The notes under the pieces were generated by a model. The model worked only from the letters and a program-made list of their open reading frames with translations, had not been told where the DNA came from and did no database searches. 64,000 nucleotides of DNA from Bin87 sp034423575 (GTDB taxonomy: Bacteria; Chloroflexota; Dehalococcoidia; Lucifugimonadales; UBA3495): positions 4,842-68,841 of the forward strand of contig DAOUIF010000050.1 in the NCBI GenBank assembly GCA_034423575.1, given 5' to 3'. Below, one piece after another: positions 8,788 through 16,790 of this stretch. Within the stretch, counting starts at the first letter, position 1, and every line of letters starts with the position of its first letter. The translations under genes and the position numbers were made by a program.

Positions 8788-9107
8788 TCGATGTGCGTCT
8801 CCAGGGTTGGATGGCCGACGGGAGGCCGGCGATGTGCCAGTTTCCCATGCCGGCGACGCAGCGGCAAGTGGCCGGCCGGCGTTTCAGCGGCGGCTCCGAG
8901 TACTCACCGCCAGCGGGCCCCGAAAGCCCCCAGTCCTGCGCCATGAGGCGTGCTCATGCGCGTCATGTGCTGCAAGGGGGTCTGGGTTCATGTTGTCGCC
9001 GGTATAACGGGTGGGGACGGAGATACCGTCGAGAAGAATTGACACCGGGGACGGCCACGGGAACAATCTCGAACAGTCGCACCACGCGGGAACGCCAGGA
9101 GGTTCCA
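8788..9107. other. divergent intergenic region
   Basis: This 320-base gap lies between the divergent molybdoenzyme and zinc-finger genes. It contains the plus-strand promoter described at 9039-9067 and a GGAGA just upstream of the molybdoenzyme ATG on the minus strand. I see no further gene or repeat; the other frames here have no start signals or recognisable protein. Confidence 0.5.
9039..9067 (+). promoter_or_regulatory. sigma70-type promoter for zinc-finger mini-protein
   Basis: A perfect TTGACA -35 box (9039-9044) is followed after exactly 17 bases by AACAAT (9062-9067, four of six matches to TATAAT). Transcription would start near 9074, about 34 bases before the GTG start at 9108. It is the most consensus-like -35 on this side of the window. 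Confidence 0.5.
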
Positions 9108-9353
9108 GTGACCACGCTGCACATCATCGTTGAGATCACGGAGCAGATCCCCACGGGGCGCACCGAATGGCGCGTGGACTGCGCGGAGTGCGACTGGTAC
9201 GACATATTCGACGACCGGCGGCGGGCAGAGGACGCGGCGACCAGTCACGTGGGCCGAACCCATGAGTCGGAGAACGCGTACAACCGGATAGTGCAGACTC
9301 TGCGGATAGAGCCCAACCCGGAAGAGAGCGACCAGGTCGACACGTCCGGCTGA
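9108..9353 (+). CDS. zinc-finger-like mini-protein (C-x2-C-x18-H-x4-H)
   Basis: An 81-residue protein starting at GTG 9108, with a perfect AGGAGG ribosome binding site at 9097-9102 and five-base spacing. The sequence VDCAECDWYD followed by SHVGRTH gives a Cys-x2-Cys-x18-His-x4-His arrangement, a plausible single zinc site. The preceding strand LHIIVEITEQIPTGRTEWR and the acidic tail complete the protein. No family is recognised; single C2H2-like mini-proteins of this size occur in archaea and some bacteria and may bind nucleic acid or proteins. It stands alone on the plus strand between two minus-strand sulfur-related genes, and has its own promoter. Confidence 0.75.
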   Translation: MTTLHIIVEITEQIPTGRTEWRVDCAECDWYDIFDDRRRAEDAATSHVGRTHESENAYNRIVQTLRIEPNPEESDQVDTSG

Positions 9354-9432
9354 CCAGGTCGCTCATCCTGTCCCTGTTGGGCGGCCTGCGCTCCCGTGGA
9401 CCGGGATACGTTGACTGCCCGGGCAGTTGCGC

Positions 9433-11049
9433 TTAGGCGGAGGCGTACTTTTCGCCCAGGGCGGTCTCCCACCTCAGGTAGTTCTGCATATCAGCGTAGG
9501 TGCGGTCCGGGCCGCTGAAGACCACATCGGAAGGTGTGCGGGTGACACCGCTGAGACCTTCCTCAACGGTCAGGCGGGCCGCCATCCATGAGGTGACGCC
9601 TCCGGCCAGGGCCCGGGTGTTTGAATACCCGATCTGGCGGAGAGCCGCCGCGGCCAACAGGGATTGACGGCCGTCCACACAGGTAACCACGATGGTGGCG
9701 TCATTGGTGCGAACATGGTCCGTGATCTGCCATTCGAGCCAGCCGCGGGGCACCCAGTGGGACCCCGGAACGTGACCGCGAGCAAAATCCTGGCTGGTGT
9801 CGACGAAGATGATCACGTCGGGACGATTCTGATCCAGGGCTTTGGCGGATACGGTAGGCACCGTGCGCCGAGCCTCAACCAAGAGTTCGGACTCGGTTTC
9901 GCCGGAGATAGAACCATCGTTCAAGGCGGCGATGCTCATGCCGGATTCCAAGGGCCTGCCGTCGTCTACCCATGCCTGGGTGCCGCCGTCGACAGCGTAA
10001 ACTTCCTCATGTCCCAACTGCCGGTACCAGGACGCTGTGAGCGTTGCCCTGGCCTTCCCGTCGCAGCAGAACACTATCGGAGCGTTTTTCACAACGGCGA
10101 CGTCGTCGCTGCGTTGGACACACTGGCCGCCGGGGAACCAACGGAAACCCGGGATACGGCCGCGGTCATATTCCTCGGACGTACGCACGTCGATGAAGTA
10201 GATGCTCTCGGTGATGCTGCGGTCAGCCATCTCGTCGAGACCGGCCACATCCAGGAAGCGCACGCCATCTTCTGCGGCGCAGCGGTCGGCGTAGGCTTCC
10301 GCAGCAGCCCGGCCCTCCTCGGATACGCCGGGCAGTCGGTCGCGGGTGGCCCCGGACTCAAGCTCGTAACCCGCCAGCACCCACCCGGAGGTGCCGTTCT
10401 TGAGCCCGACCACTTCCCGATCCAGGCCCATGCGTTGGAGAACCCGGGTGCCGATGATGCTGCGGGTGCGTCCCGCGCAGTTCACCACCACGGTGGTATC
10501 GGGGTCGAGATCTGCCGTGATGTCGGTGATCCGTAGGGCCAACTCGCCGCCGGGGACGCTGCGGCCACCGGGTATGCAGAAGCGGCGATATTCCTCTGGC
10601 GTGCGCGTGTCGAGGATGACCATCTTTTCGCCGCGGTCCATGCGGGAGCGCAGTTTGATGGCATCGATCTCGGGCACGTGGTGGACAACTTCAACCTTTT
10701 CGCCGAAATCCTTGCTGGGCACATTGACGCCCCACTCTGTGGGATAGTCCAAACTGACCCAGCGGTTGATGCCGCCGTCCAGCCAACCGACATGGGAGAA
10801 TCCCATGGCCTCGACGGTGGTCACCGCGTGGGATACCCGGCGCCCGTCGTCATCACACAACACGATGAACGTACCCGCGTGGGGCACGGCGTCATGGAGA
10901 TCAAACTCCAGCCTGCGCCGGGGTATCAGGCTGCTTCCCGGTATGTGGCTGGTGTTGTATTCGCCGGGCTCGCGAACATCGATCAGGGCAAAGGGGGAAC
11001 TGGCGTGGAACAACTCCGTGAGCTGTTCGGGACTAAATGATATAGCCAT
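9433..11049 (-). CDS. four-domain rhodanese (sulfurtransferase) protein
   Basis: A 538-residue protein made of four rhodanese homology domains in tandem. Candidate persulfide-carrying cysteines are Cys65 (LCDDDGR), Cys191 (NCAGRTR, the canonical C-x-G-R-x-R loop), Cys329 (CCDGKAR) and Cys457 (TCVDGRQ). Each domain also has its IDVR/LDTR/IDVR/VDTS strand and a HIPGS-like loop. Rhodaneses move sulfane sulfur, for example from thiosulfate or persulfides to thiols or cyanide. No signal peptide is visible, so it is cytoplasmic. Single and two-domain forms are common; a chain with all four active-site cysteines kept is unusual. Its neighbours (cysteine dioxygenase-like cupin upstream, sulfite oxidase beyond) suggest a sulfur-oxidation role, which is inferred. 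Confidence 0.92.
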   Translation of the reverse strand: MAISFSPEQLTELFHASSPFALIDVREPGEYNTSHIPGSSLIPRRRLEFDLHDAVPHAGTFIVLCDDDGRRVSHAVTTVEAMGFSHVGWLDGGINRWVSLDYPTEWGVNVPSKDFGEKVEVVHHVPEIDAIKLRSRMDRGEKMVILDTRTPEEYRRFCIPGGRSVPGGELALRITDITADLDPDTTVVVNCAGRTRSIIGTRVLQRMGLDREVVGLKNGTSGWVLAGYELESGATRDRLPGVSEEGRAAAEAYADRCAAEDGVRFLDVAGLDEMADRSITESIYFIDVRTSEEYDRGRIPGFRWFPGGQCVQRSDDVAVVKNAPIVFCCDGKARATLTASWYRQLGHEEVYAVDGGTQAWVDDGRPLESGMSIAALNDGSISGETESELLVEARRTVPTVSAKALDQNRPDVIIFVDTSQDFARGHVPGSHWVPRGWLEWQITDHVRTNDATIVVTCVDGRQSLLAAAALRQIGYSNTRALAGGVTSWMAARLTVEEGLSGVTRTPSDVVFSGPDRTYADMQNYLRWETALGEKYASA

Positions 11050-11345
11050 CAGCGCATCTCCGTGGACAGGGCCAGGTGGTTCCGATCAAAACGATCCGCA
11101 GCCGGATGCGCTATCGAGGGCATCCACAAAATCGTCGATGTTGGGTCTGCTACCGGCTGAATATCTGTTCGATATTATGCTGCGCTCGGCACGGCCAGTC
11201 CGCCCGTAACCGAGAGCCGAGGCACGATGTTCAGCATAGGTTGGGTACTTGATCGGCCTGTCGCTTCATTCGGATGGATCTGAATAAGTTATACGGTAAG
11301 TATACACGCAAGAACGGATTGATGCCTCCGCATGTCAACCCGTGA
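11050..11345. other. AT-richer upstream region of the rhodanese gene
   Basis: These 296 bases lie between two minus-strand genes and are locally AT-richer than the surroundings. They hold a perfect six-base inverted repeat AATATC / GATATT with five-base spacing (11160-11165 and 11171-11176), a possible operator, and a near-palindrome around 11289-11303 (TTATACGGTAAGTATAC). No convincing -35/-10 pair with correct spacing was found for the rhodanese gene. No gene is visible. Confidence 0.35.
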
Positions 11346-11933
11346 TCAGCAGTTGTCGTACTTTTCCGTCATCATTTGCCGGATTGCGCCGGATTTCAGA
11401 TCGTAGCGGAGGCGTTCAAGGCCGCGAAGGTCCTGGCCGTAGACATGGATTTCGACGGTGGGCCGGTCGGTGAAGTTGTCCATCTGGTGGATTTCGTCGA
11501 CCTCGGGGATGAGCAGGCTGATCTCGCCCGGCTTGACCACGGCCGAACGATCACGCTCCAACCGGGCCCAGTCTTCACGCTGGCGGTCGTCGACGCGCCG
11601 GAAGCGCGTTTCGGTCAGGGCATTGTCCATTACGCCGATCATGCCCCAGGTGCGATGGTCATGGGGACCGGCATGGTCGCCGGGACCCCAGACCACGGCG
11701 GTTACCAGAAGACCACTGTCCGGGCTGTGATGGAGTAGCCACGAGCCGTGATTTGAGCGGCTTCCAGACCCCACCGGTCGGCGGAACCGTTCCGGGATGG
11801 CCTCGGGGTTGGCGATGAGGCGGGACAGGCAGACCGATCCCCTGTCGAAGATCTTCTCATTGCCTGGCTGGGAAGCGATGAGTTCCTCCATGTCGTGGAC
11901 AAAATCTTCCAAAGCGTAGCGGACTGCAGCCAT
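11346..11933 (-). CDS. cysteine dioxygenase-like cupin thiol dioxygenase
   Basis: A 195-residue cupin of the type I cysteine dioxygenase family, the length expected for bacterial members. These non-haem iron enzymes add O2 to the sulfur of cysteine, 3-mercaptopropionate or related thiols, giving a sulfinic acid. The His-x-His iron ligands are His91 and His93 in GPHDHRTWG; the third is probably His149 in VDEIHQMDN, and His163 follows in EIHVYG. The WG after the motif fits the family. The substrate (cysteine versus mercaptopropionate) cannot be decided by eye. It lies upstream of the four-domain rhodanese on the same strand, 296 bases away. Confidence 0.85.
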   Translation of the reverse strand: MAAVRYALEDFVHDMEELIASQPGNEKIFDRGSVCLSRLIANPEAIPERFRRPVGSGSRSNHGSWLLHHSPDSGLLVTAVVWGPGDHAGPHDHRTWGMIGVMDNALTETRFRRVDDRQREDWARLERDRSAVVKPGEISLLIPEVDEIHQMDNFTDRPTVEIHVYGQDLRGLERLRYDLKSGAIRQMMTEKYDNC

Positions 11934-12075
11934 TTGACGGTTCCCCCCTTTGATCGGTGGCGGCAGTGTAGCGGCCGAGAGCCTGGGGTGGCAACAGACG
12001 CATGATGGCTGAGCATGTGTATCGCGGCGGAGACGGTCGCGCGGCCCGTCTCCCGGCGAGAACCTTCGGCCGCGC

Positions 12076-12084
12076 TGCTATACT
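12076..12084 (+). promoter_or_regulatory. extended -10 promoter of LLM oxidoreductase gene
   Basis: TGC (12076-12078) directly followed by TATACT (12079-12084) forms an extended -10 element. No good -35 lies 17 bases upstream. Transcription would begin near 12091, leaving a 40-base leader with an AGAGGG ribosome binding site before ATG 12131. Confidence 0.5.
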
Positions 12085-12130
12085 ACCGCGACCGAGTTGA
12101 ACGAGCCCGAAGTGGCCAGAGGGAACCCGA

Positions 12131-13180
12131 ATGTCAGAGTCCATCAAGATTTCGATGCGCGTGCCCGGCACATCACCGATGCCGGATCTGCTGAGGATGA
12201 TAGGCCAGATCGAGGCGGCCGGTTTTGACGGCGCGGGCATCCTGGACAGCCAGATGATATGCCGCGACACCTTCGTGACCATGGGGATGGCGGCCAGCGC
12301 GACAAGCACGCTGCGGTTGTTCCCGGCGGTGACCAACCCCTTCGGGCGCATCCCGTCGGTGCTGGCGGGCGCGGCGCAGACGGTGGCGGAGATCGCTCCC
12401 GGCAGAACCAAGTTCATCATCGGCACGGGTTACACCTCGGCCAGCACCATCGGACGGCGACCGGCGACCCTCCGGCAGATGCGTCGCTGCATCATGGAGG
12501 TGAAAGCGCTGCTGGCCGGTGAGGCGGTGGAATACGACGGTATGACCAATCGGCTGGACTTCGCGGGTAGCGACGGCGGGCACGGCGTTCCCGTGCTGAT
12601 GGCGGCATCGGGTCCACGATCACTGGAATTGGCCGGCGAGGTGGCCGACGGTGCGCTGGTGCTGGTGGGTTACACGCCCGGCATTGTCGGAAAGGCGATG
12701 GAGCACCTGGAGACCGGAGCGAAACGGAGCGGGCGGAGCCTGGAGGACCTGGACGTGATGTTCGCCGTGCGCACCTGCGTGGCCGATTCCACCGAAGAGG
12801 CTCGTCGACTGGCGCGGCCGGTGGCGACGCACTGGGCGCTGTTGTGGGGAGGGCCGAACTGGCTGCCCTATTCCGGATTGGACATTCCGGACTACGAGGT
12901 GCCGCAGGCGGTGCGCGATGTCTATCCCGATTTGGGACACGCGCCAAACTGGGAAGAAGCCATAGAGTTGACCCAATTCGTGGACGACGATGTGAACGGC
13001 CAACTGTGCGACGCGCTGGGACTGATCGGAACGGCGGAGTACTGCACCGCGCGCATCCAGGAGATGGCGCAACACGGCGTCAACCAGCTGTACCTGATGC
13101 CGTGCCTGACCTTCGCGCCACCGGAAGCGGAAGTGCAGGCTTTCGGCAACCACGTGATACCGGCGCTGGCGGCCGCGTGA
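12131..13180 (+). CDS. LLM-class flavin/F420-dependent oxidoreductase
   Basis: A 349-residue TIM-barrel enzyme of the luciferase-like monooxygenase superfamily. The family features are the N-terminal IEAAGFDGAGILDSQM region, the TNPFGRIPSVLA loop, GRTKFIIGTGYT and the middle GVPVLMAASGPRSLELAGEVADGALV, which match coenzyme F420-dependent methylene-tetrahydromethanopterin-reductase-like members more than FMN luciferases. It would oxidise or reduce an unknown substrate. The gene is alone on its strand at this point, with its own extended -10 promoter. The next region is a repeat element, then an ATP-grasp pair. Confidence 0.87.
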   Translation: MSESIKISMRVPGTSPMPDLLRMIGQIEAAGFDGAGILDSQMICRDTFVTMGMAASATSTLRLFPAVTNPFGRIPSVLAGAAQTVAEIAPGRTKFIIGTGYTSASTIGRRPATLRQMRRCIMEVKALLAGEAVEYDGMTNRLDFAGSDGGHGVPVLMAASGPRSLELAGEVADGALVLVGYTPGIVGKAMEHLETGAKRSGRSLEDLDVMFAVRTCVADSTEEARRLARPVATHWALLWGGPNWLPYSGLDIPDYEVPQAVRDVYPDLGHAPNWEEAIELTQFVDDDVNGQLCDALGLIGTAEYCTARIQEMAQHGVNQLYLMPCLTFAPPEAEVQAFGNHVIPALAAA

Positions 13181-13208
13181 ACCCCGAAGGTCGCTGCCGC
13201 AGGAAGGT

Positions 13209-13320
13209 CGTCAGAATCAGGATTCACGGGATTTGATGATTGGACAGGATTGGGAGATCTCCATCACAGAGCGGCGCCAATCCTCACAATCCCCAGATCT
13301 TGAAAATCCAGATTCTGACG
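13209..13320. repeat. MITE-like element with 16-bp terminal inverted repeats
   Basis: A 112-base non-coding element bounded by inverted ends: 13209-13224 and 13305-13320 match as inverted repeats at 15 of 16 positions. Internally the word AGGATT recurs (13217-13224 area and again near 13246), with partly complementary copies (AATCCT, AATCCC) in the second half, so the whole unit can fold. The wording (TCAGAATCAGGATT and its complement) resembles a dispersed non-autonomous repeat I recall from several bacterial genomes; that is unverified. The remainder of the 13181-13465 gap holds no gene. Confidence 0.65.
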
Positions 13321-13465
13321 TTTCCCCACCGCAAACCAGATACGGTGAGATCGCGATTTAGTTGTGCCGGCCTGCGGCAATTTGCTAGTCTCATGTGACA
13401 CAGGCAGCCGGAGGGTTTCCGGCCGCCACCGGCAGGCTAGCGGCCCTGGCGGGCAAGAGGCGCGC

Positions 13466-14911
13466 GTGACTACGGCAGATCGTTTCCAGGACTACAGCAT
13501 CGATCCGGGCATCTATGACGAGATGTTTCACGCGGACGGTCAAACGCGAGACGACTGGAAAGCGCTTCGGGAAACACTCACGGACCTTTCCCCGGAAGAG
13601 TTGACCGCCATCCAGGAAAGGGTTACGCGGTCGTTTTCCAACGAGGGAATCACTTTCACCGTTTATGGAGATGACGAAGCGGACGAGCGGATCATCCCGA
13701 TTGACTGTGTGCCTCGGCTGCTGGCGGAAGTGGAGTGGCGCGACCTCGACGCGGGCCTGACCCAGCGGCTCAAGGCCTTGAACCTGTTTTTGCAGGACGT
13801 CTACGGGGAGTCGAAAGCCACGAAGGACGGAGTCATACCCGAGGACATGGTCCTGGGTTGTCCCCAGTACCGGCTGGAAATGCAGGGTTTCACGCCGCCG
13901 CAAGGCACTTGGGTGGCCATCTGCGGCACCGACGTGGTGCGGACCAACGAGGGGTTCCGGGTGCTGGAGGACAACCTGCGAGTTCCCTCGGGCGTGTCAT
14001 ACATGATCGCTAACCGCAAGGCCGTGAAGGCGAGTTTGCGTCGTCTCTACCGCTCGTCGCGCGTGCTTGAAGTGGAGCACTACGGCCGGCTGCTGCTGGA
14101 TACCCTGCGCGAGCTGGCGCCTGGAGACCAGAGCAATCCGACCATAGCGCTGCTGACTCCGGGGGTGTACAACTCCGCTTTCTACGAGCACATGTTCCTG
14201 GCCGGCGAACTGGGAGCGCATCTGGTCGAAGGCCGAGACCTGGTGGTCAGTGATGGTTTCGTCTACATGAGGATGACGACGGGCCTGCAGCGAGTGGACG
14301 TGATTTACCGTCGGGTGGATGATGACTTCATTGACCCGACAGTCTTTCGCCCGGACTCGGTCCTTGGCGTGCAGGGCCTGATGGACGCGTATCTGCGCGG
14401 CAACGTGGCGTTGGCCAACGCGCCGGGCACGGGGGTGGCCGACGACAAGAGCGTCTACGCCTACGTTCCTGACCTGATCCGGTACTACTTGGGCGAGGAA
14501 CCCCGGTTGCACAACGTGGAGACCTACCTCTGCCGCCGCCCGCAGGAGCTGGAATACACGCTGGACAACCTGGACAAGCTGGTGGTGAAAAAGGTTGGCG
14601 AATCCGGCGGTTACGGCATGCTGGTGGGGCCCCATGCCACACCGCAGGAGAGAGCCGAATACGCGGAACAAGTGCGAGCCAACCCGGCGGATTTCATCGC
14701 GCAGCCTACCCTGGCGTTGTCGCGTTCGCCGTGCCTGATCGACGGGAACTTCGAGCCGCGGCACGTTGACCTGCGGCCGTTCATCCTGCACGGAAAGACC
14801 ACGCGCATAGTGCCGGGGGCATTCTGCCGGGTGGCGCTGCGGCGGGGCAGCCTGGTGGTCAATTCCAGCCAGGGCGGCGGCGGCAAGGACGTCTGGGTCC
14901 TGGAGGAGTAG
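13466..14911 (+). CDS. circularly permuted ATP-grasp type 2 protein (DUF404/DUF407)
   Basis: A 481-residue protein of the circularly permuted ATP-grasp family that travels with alpha-E proteins and is predicted to form amide (peptide-like) bonds with ATP. Typical strings are the N-terminal DYSIDPGIYDEMFHADGQ, RLKALNLFLQDVYG, VPSGVSYMIANR, NPTIALLTPGVYNSAFYEH and GESGGYGMLVGPHA, followed by the C-terminal RPFILHG. I chose GTG 13466, with AGAGG just upstream; the longer GTG frame adds 34 unrelated residues through the gap. The alpha-E gene follows after 5 bases. In many genomes a transglutaminase-like protease completes the set; none is present here. The natural substrate is unknown. Confidence 0.88.
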   Translation: MTTADRFQDYSIDPGIYDEMFHADGQTRDDWKALRETLTDLSPEELTAIQERVTRSFSNEGITFTVYGDDEADERIIPIDCVPRLLAEVEWRDLDAGLTQRLKALNLFLQDVYGESKATKDGVIPEDMVLGCPQYRLEMQGFTPPQGTWVAICGTDVVRTNEGFRVLEDNLRVPSGVSYMIANRKAVKASLRRLYRSSRVLEVEHYGRLLLDTLRELAPGDQSNPTIALLTPGVYNSAFYEHMFLAGELGAHLVEGRDLVVSDGFVYMRMTTGLQRVDVIYRRVDDDFIDPTVFRPDSVLGVQGLMDAYLRGNVALANAPGTGVADDKSVYAYVPDLIRYYLGEEPRLHNVETYLCRRPQELEYTLDNLDKLVVKKVGESGGYGMLVGPHATPQERAEYAEQVRANPADFIAQPTLALSRSPCLIDGNFEPRHVDLRPFILHGKTTRIVPGAFCRVALRRGSLVVNSSQGGGGKDVWVLEE

Positions 14912-14916
14912 CCGAC

Positions 14917-15936
14917 TTGCTCGCTCGAAGCGCACAGGGGCTTTACTGGATGGGCCGCTACCTGGAGCGGGCGGACCATCTGAGCCGGATGTTGCAGTTG
15001 CAGGCGGAGGCCTTGGTCGACCGGCCCACTGGCGAAATTTACTCGGGCTGGCGCCGCATCTATCGCAGTCTTGACCGCGAACCGCCGGCGGGAGGGCTGG
15101 ACCTGGTGCCGTCGTACGAGAGGGCCACGCCCCAGTTTCAGCGGGCGGGAGGCCCGTCGGGACAGGTCCGGATGCAGCAGCGAATCAGCGACAACTACAC
15201 CCTGGCGGATTCGTTCACGCTCGCGGACGATCTCACGTTTGAACGCTCTAATGCGAGCTCGGTGTGGAGCTGCTTTGCGTCAGGAAGAGAAAACGCGCGA
15301 CAGATGCGTAATTCCATCAGCGCCGAGATGTGGCGGTCGTTGAACCTAAGCTACCTGAAGCTGCAACGGATCAGGATGCTCGACATATGGCTGGGATCAC
15401 CGGAGAATTTCTACACGGAAACGGCGGAAGACATAGAAACCTTCATGGGGGTAGCGTCCGGAACGATGTACCGGGACGAAGGGTGGCATTTCATGCAGTT
15501 GGGAAGGTTCCTCGAGAGGTCTCAACTGGCGAGCGGCCTGCTCCTGGCCCAACTGGAGGAGGACGAAGGTCCAACCGAACATACCGAGTCAGACTGGACC
15601 ACGCTGCTGCGGGTTTTCCACGCCCAGGAAGCGTACCTGCGCACCTGCGGTGTCGAGATCAAACCGGAACAAGCACTCAACCTATTGGTCACGGACCGGT
15701 TGCTTCCCGACTCGTTGCGCCGTGCCCTCGATGCCATGTCAGTGGAATTGAAAGCCATCGGCACGGGACCCGACCGGGCGTCCACGGAGGCGGCGAACCG
15801 GATGACCGGACGTCTCCGGTCGCTGGTGCTTTACGAGTGGCCGGACGTCGAAGACAAGCCGCGATTGCTGGCCCGGATCGCAGAGCTCAGCAGGCATTTG
15901 CACGGGGCGGTCAACGCGGTCTACTTCGACTACTAA
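14917..15936 (+). CDS. alpha-E domain protein (DUF403)
   Basis: A 339-residue, mainly helical alpha-E (DUF403) protein, the usual partner of the circularly permuted ATP-grasp protein. The start LLARSAQGLYWMGRYLERAD is a near-perfect family signature, and later WHFMQLGRFLERS repeats a related helix. The start codon is TTG at 14917, five bases after the preceding stop, consistent with translational coupling. Its role is unknown; comparative genomics places the pair in unusual amide-bond formation. No transmembrane segment or signal is seen, so it acts in the cytoplasm. Confidence 0.88.
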   Translation: MLARSAQGLYWMGRYLERADHLSRMLQLQAEALVDRPTGEIYSGWRRIYRSLDREPPAGGLDLVPSYERATPQFQRAGGPSGQVRMQQRISDNYTLADSFTLADDLTFERSNASSVWSCFASGRENARQMRNSISAEMWRSLNLSYLKLQRIRMLDIWLGSPENFYTETAEDIETFMGVASGTMYRDEGWHFMQLGRFLERSQLASGLLLAQLEEDEGPTEHTESDWTTLLRVFHAQEAYLRTCGVEIKPEQALNLLVTDRLLPDSLRRALDAMSVELKAIGTGPDRASTEAANRMTGRLRSLVLYEWPDVEDKPRLLARIAELSRHLHGAVNAVYFDY

Positions 15937-16059
15937 CCCCGCATTTAGCGGAGAGCGAGCAGCCGACCGCGTCTCCCAACCCATGCTCGTCCCAGCTGTC
16001 GGCCGCAGACACCAAGAGCGGTCGCACCGAGTATCCGGGTTTTTTGTGAAGCGCTCGTG

Positions 16060-16088
16060 CTGACTCTCACGGCGGCCGATGCTATAAT
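16060..16088 (+). promoter_or_regulatory. promoter of the rpsF operon
   Basis: CTGACT (16060-16065, four of six to TTGACA) and TATAAT (16083-16088, perfect) are spaced by 17 bases, and TGC directly precedes the hexamer, making an extended -10. Transcription would start near 16095, 30 bases before the rpsF start. It is the best promoter match in the window, as expected for ribosomal protein genes. Confidence 0.65.
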
Positions 16089-16124
16089 CGCCGTTGCGCT
16101 TTCACCAATTCAGGAGATTCGAAT

Positions 16125-16784
16125 TTGCGTCATTACGAACTGGTAACAATCCTGAGCCCGATGCTGAACCAGGACGAAGCATCGGCCAAATGGGACGAGA
16201 TCAAGTCGTTCATCGCCAACCGGGAGGGGGAAATCACCGCCGAGCAGGTGTGGGGGACGCGACGGCTGGCCTATCCGATCCGCAAGGGCAATTATAATTT
16301 CCTCGAGGGATCGTACTACTTGAGCACGTTCACCGTGGACAACTCGTTCAACCGGGAGTTGGAGAATTACCTGCGGCTGGATGAGCAGGTACTGCGGTCA
16401 TTGATCGTGAATTGCGATGGGCCGCTGCCCGACAAACCACCGCCAGGACCGCTCACAGCCCCGTCGCGGTACATCCCGCCCGGACGCGGCCGACGCCAGG
16501 ACGGCGGCGGGCCGATACCGGAAGCGCCGGGCGGATTCTCTGACCGCCGGCAGGGCGGTCCACCGCCCGCACCCGGAGCGCCGGCCGCTGCTCCCAACGC
16601 GGAGACTCCCGCCGCTTCAGCGGCCACACCTGCACCGGCCGAGCCGGCTCCCGCCCCGTCTGCGGCCCCGAGCGTTGACGCAACGCCGACCCCCGAGCCG
16701 TCGGCGCCACCTGAGCCGACCGCCGGCGCAGAGCCGCCTGCACCTGAGCAAACGGCGGAAACCGATGGGGACGCTCAGGCGTAA
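16125..16784 (+). CDS. rpsF: 30S ribosomal protein S6 with long Pro/Ala-rich tail
   Basis: Ribosomal protein S6, which binds S18 and 16S rRNA on the platform of the small subunit. Residues 1-95 are a normal S6 domain (RHYELVTILSP, EQVWGTRRLAYPIRKG, LRSLIV). The remaining ~120 residues are low complexity, first Gly/Pro/Arg-rich and then Pro/Ala/Glu-rich; typical S6 proteins are about 95-135 residues in all, so this tail is unusual. Start is TTG 16125 with CAGGAG upstream. It leads the rpsF-ssb-rpsR operon found in most bacteria. Confidence 0.93.
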   Translation: MRHYELVTILSPMLNQDEASAKWDEIKSFIANREGEITAEQVWGTRRLAYPIRKGNYNFLEGSYYLSTFTVDNSFNRELENYLRLDEQVLRSLIVNCDGPLPDKPPPGPLTAPSRYIPPGRGRRQDGGGPIPEAPGGFSDRRQGGPPPAPGAPAAAPNAETPAASAATPAPAEPAPAPSAAPSVDATPTPEPSAPPEPTAGAEPPAPEQTAETDGDAQA

Positions 16785-16790
16785 GTTACC

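Noticed and set aside
13364..13465. longer start for the ATP-grasp gene
   Set aside because: The extra 34 residues have no family match and the GTG at 13466 has a ribosome binding site.
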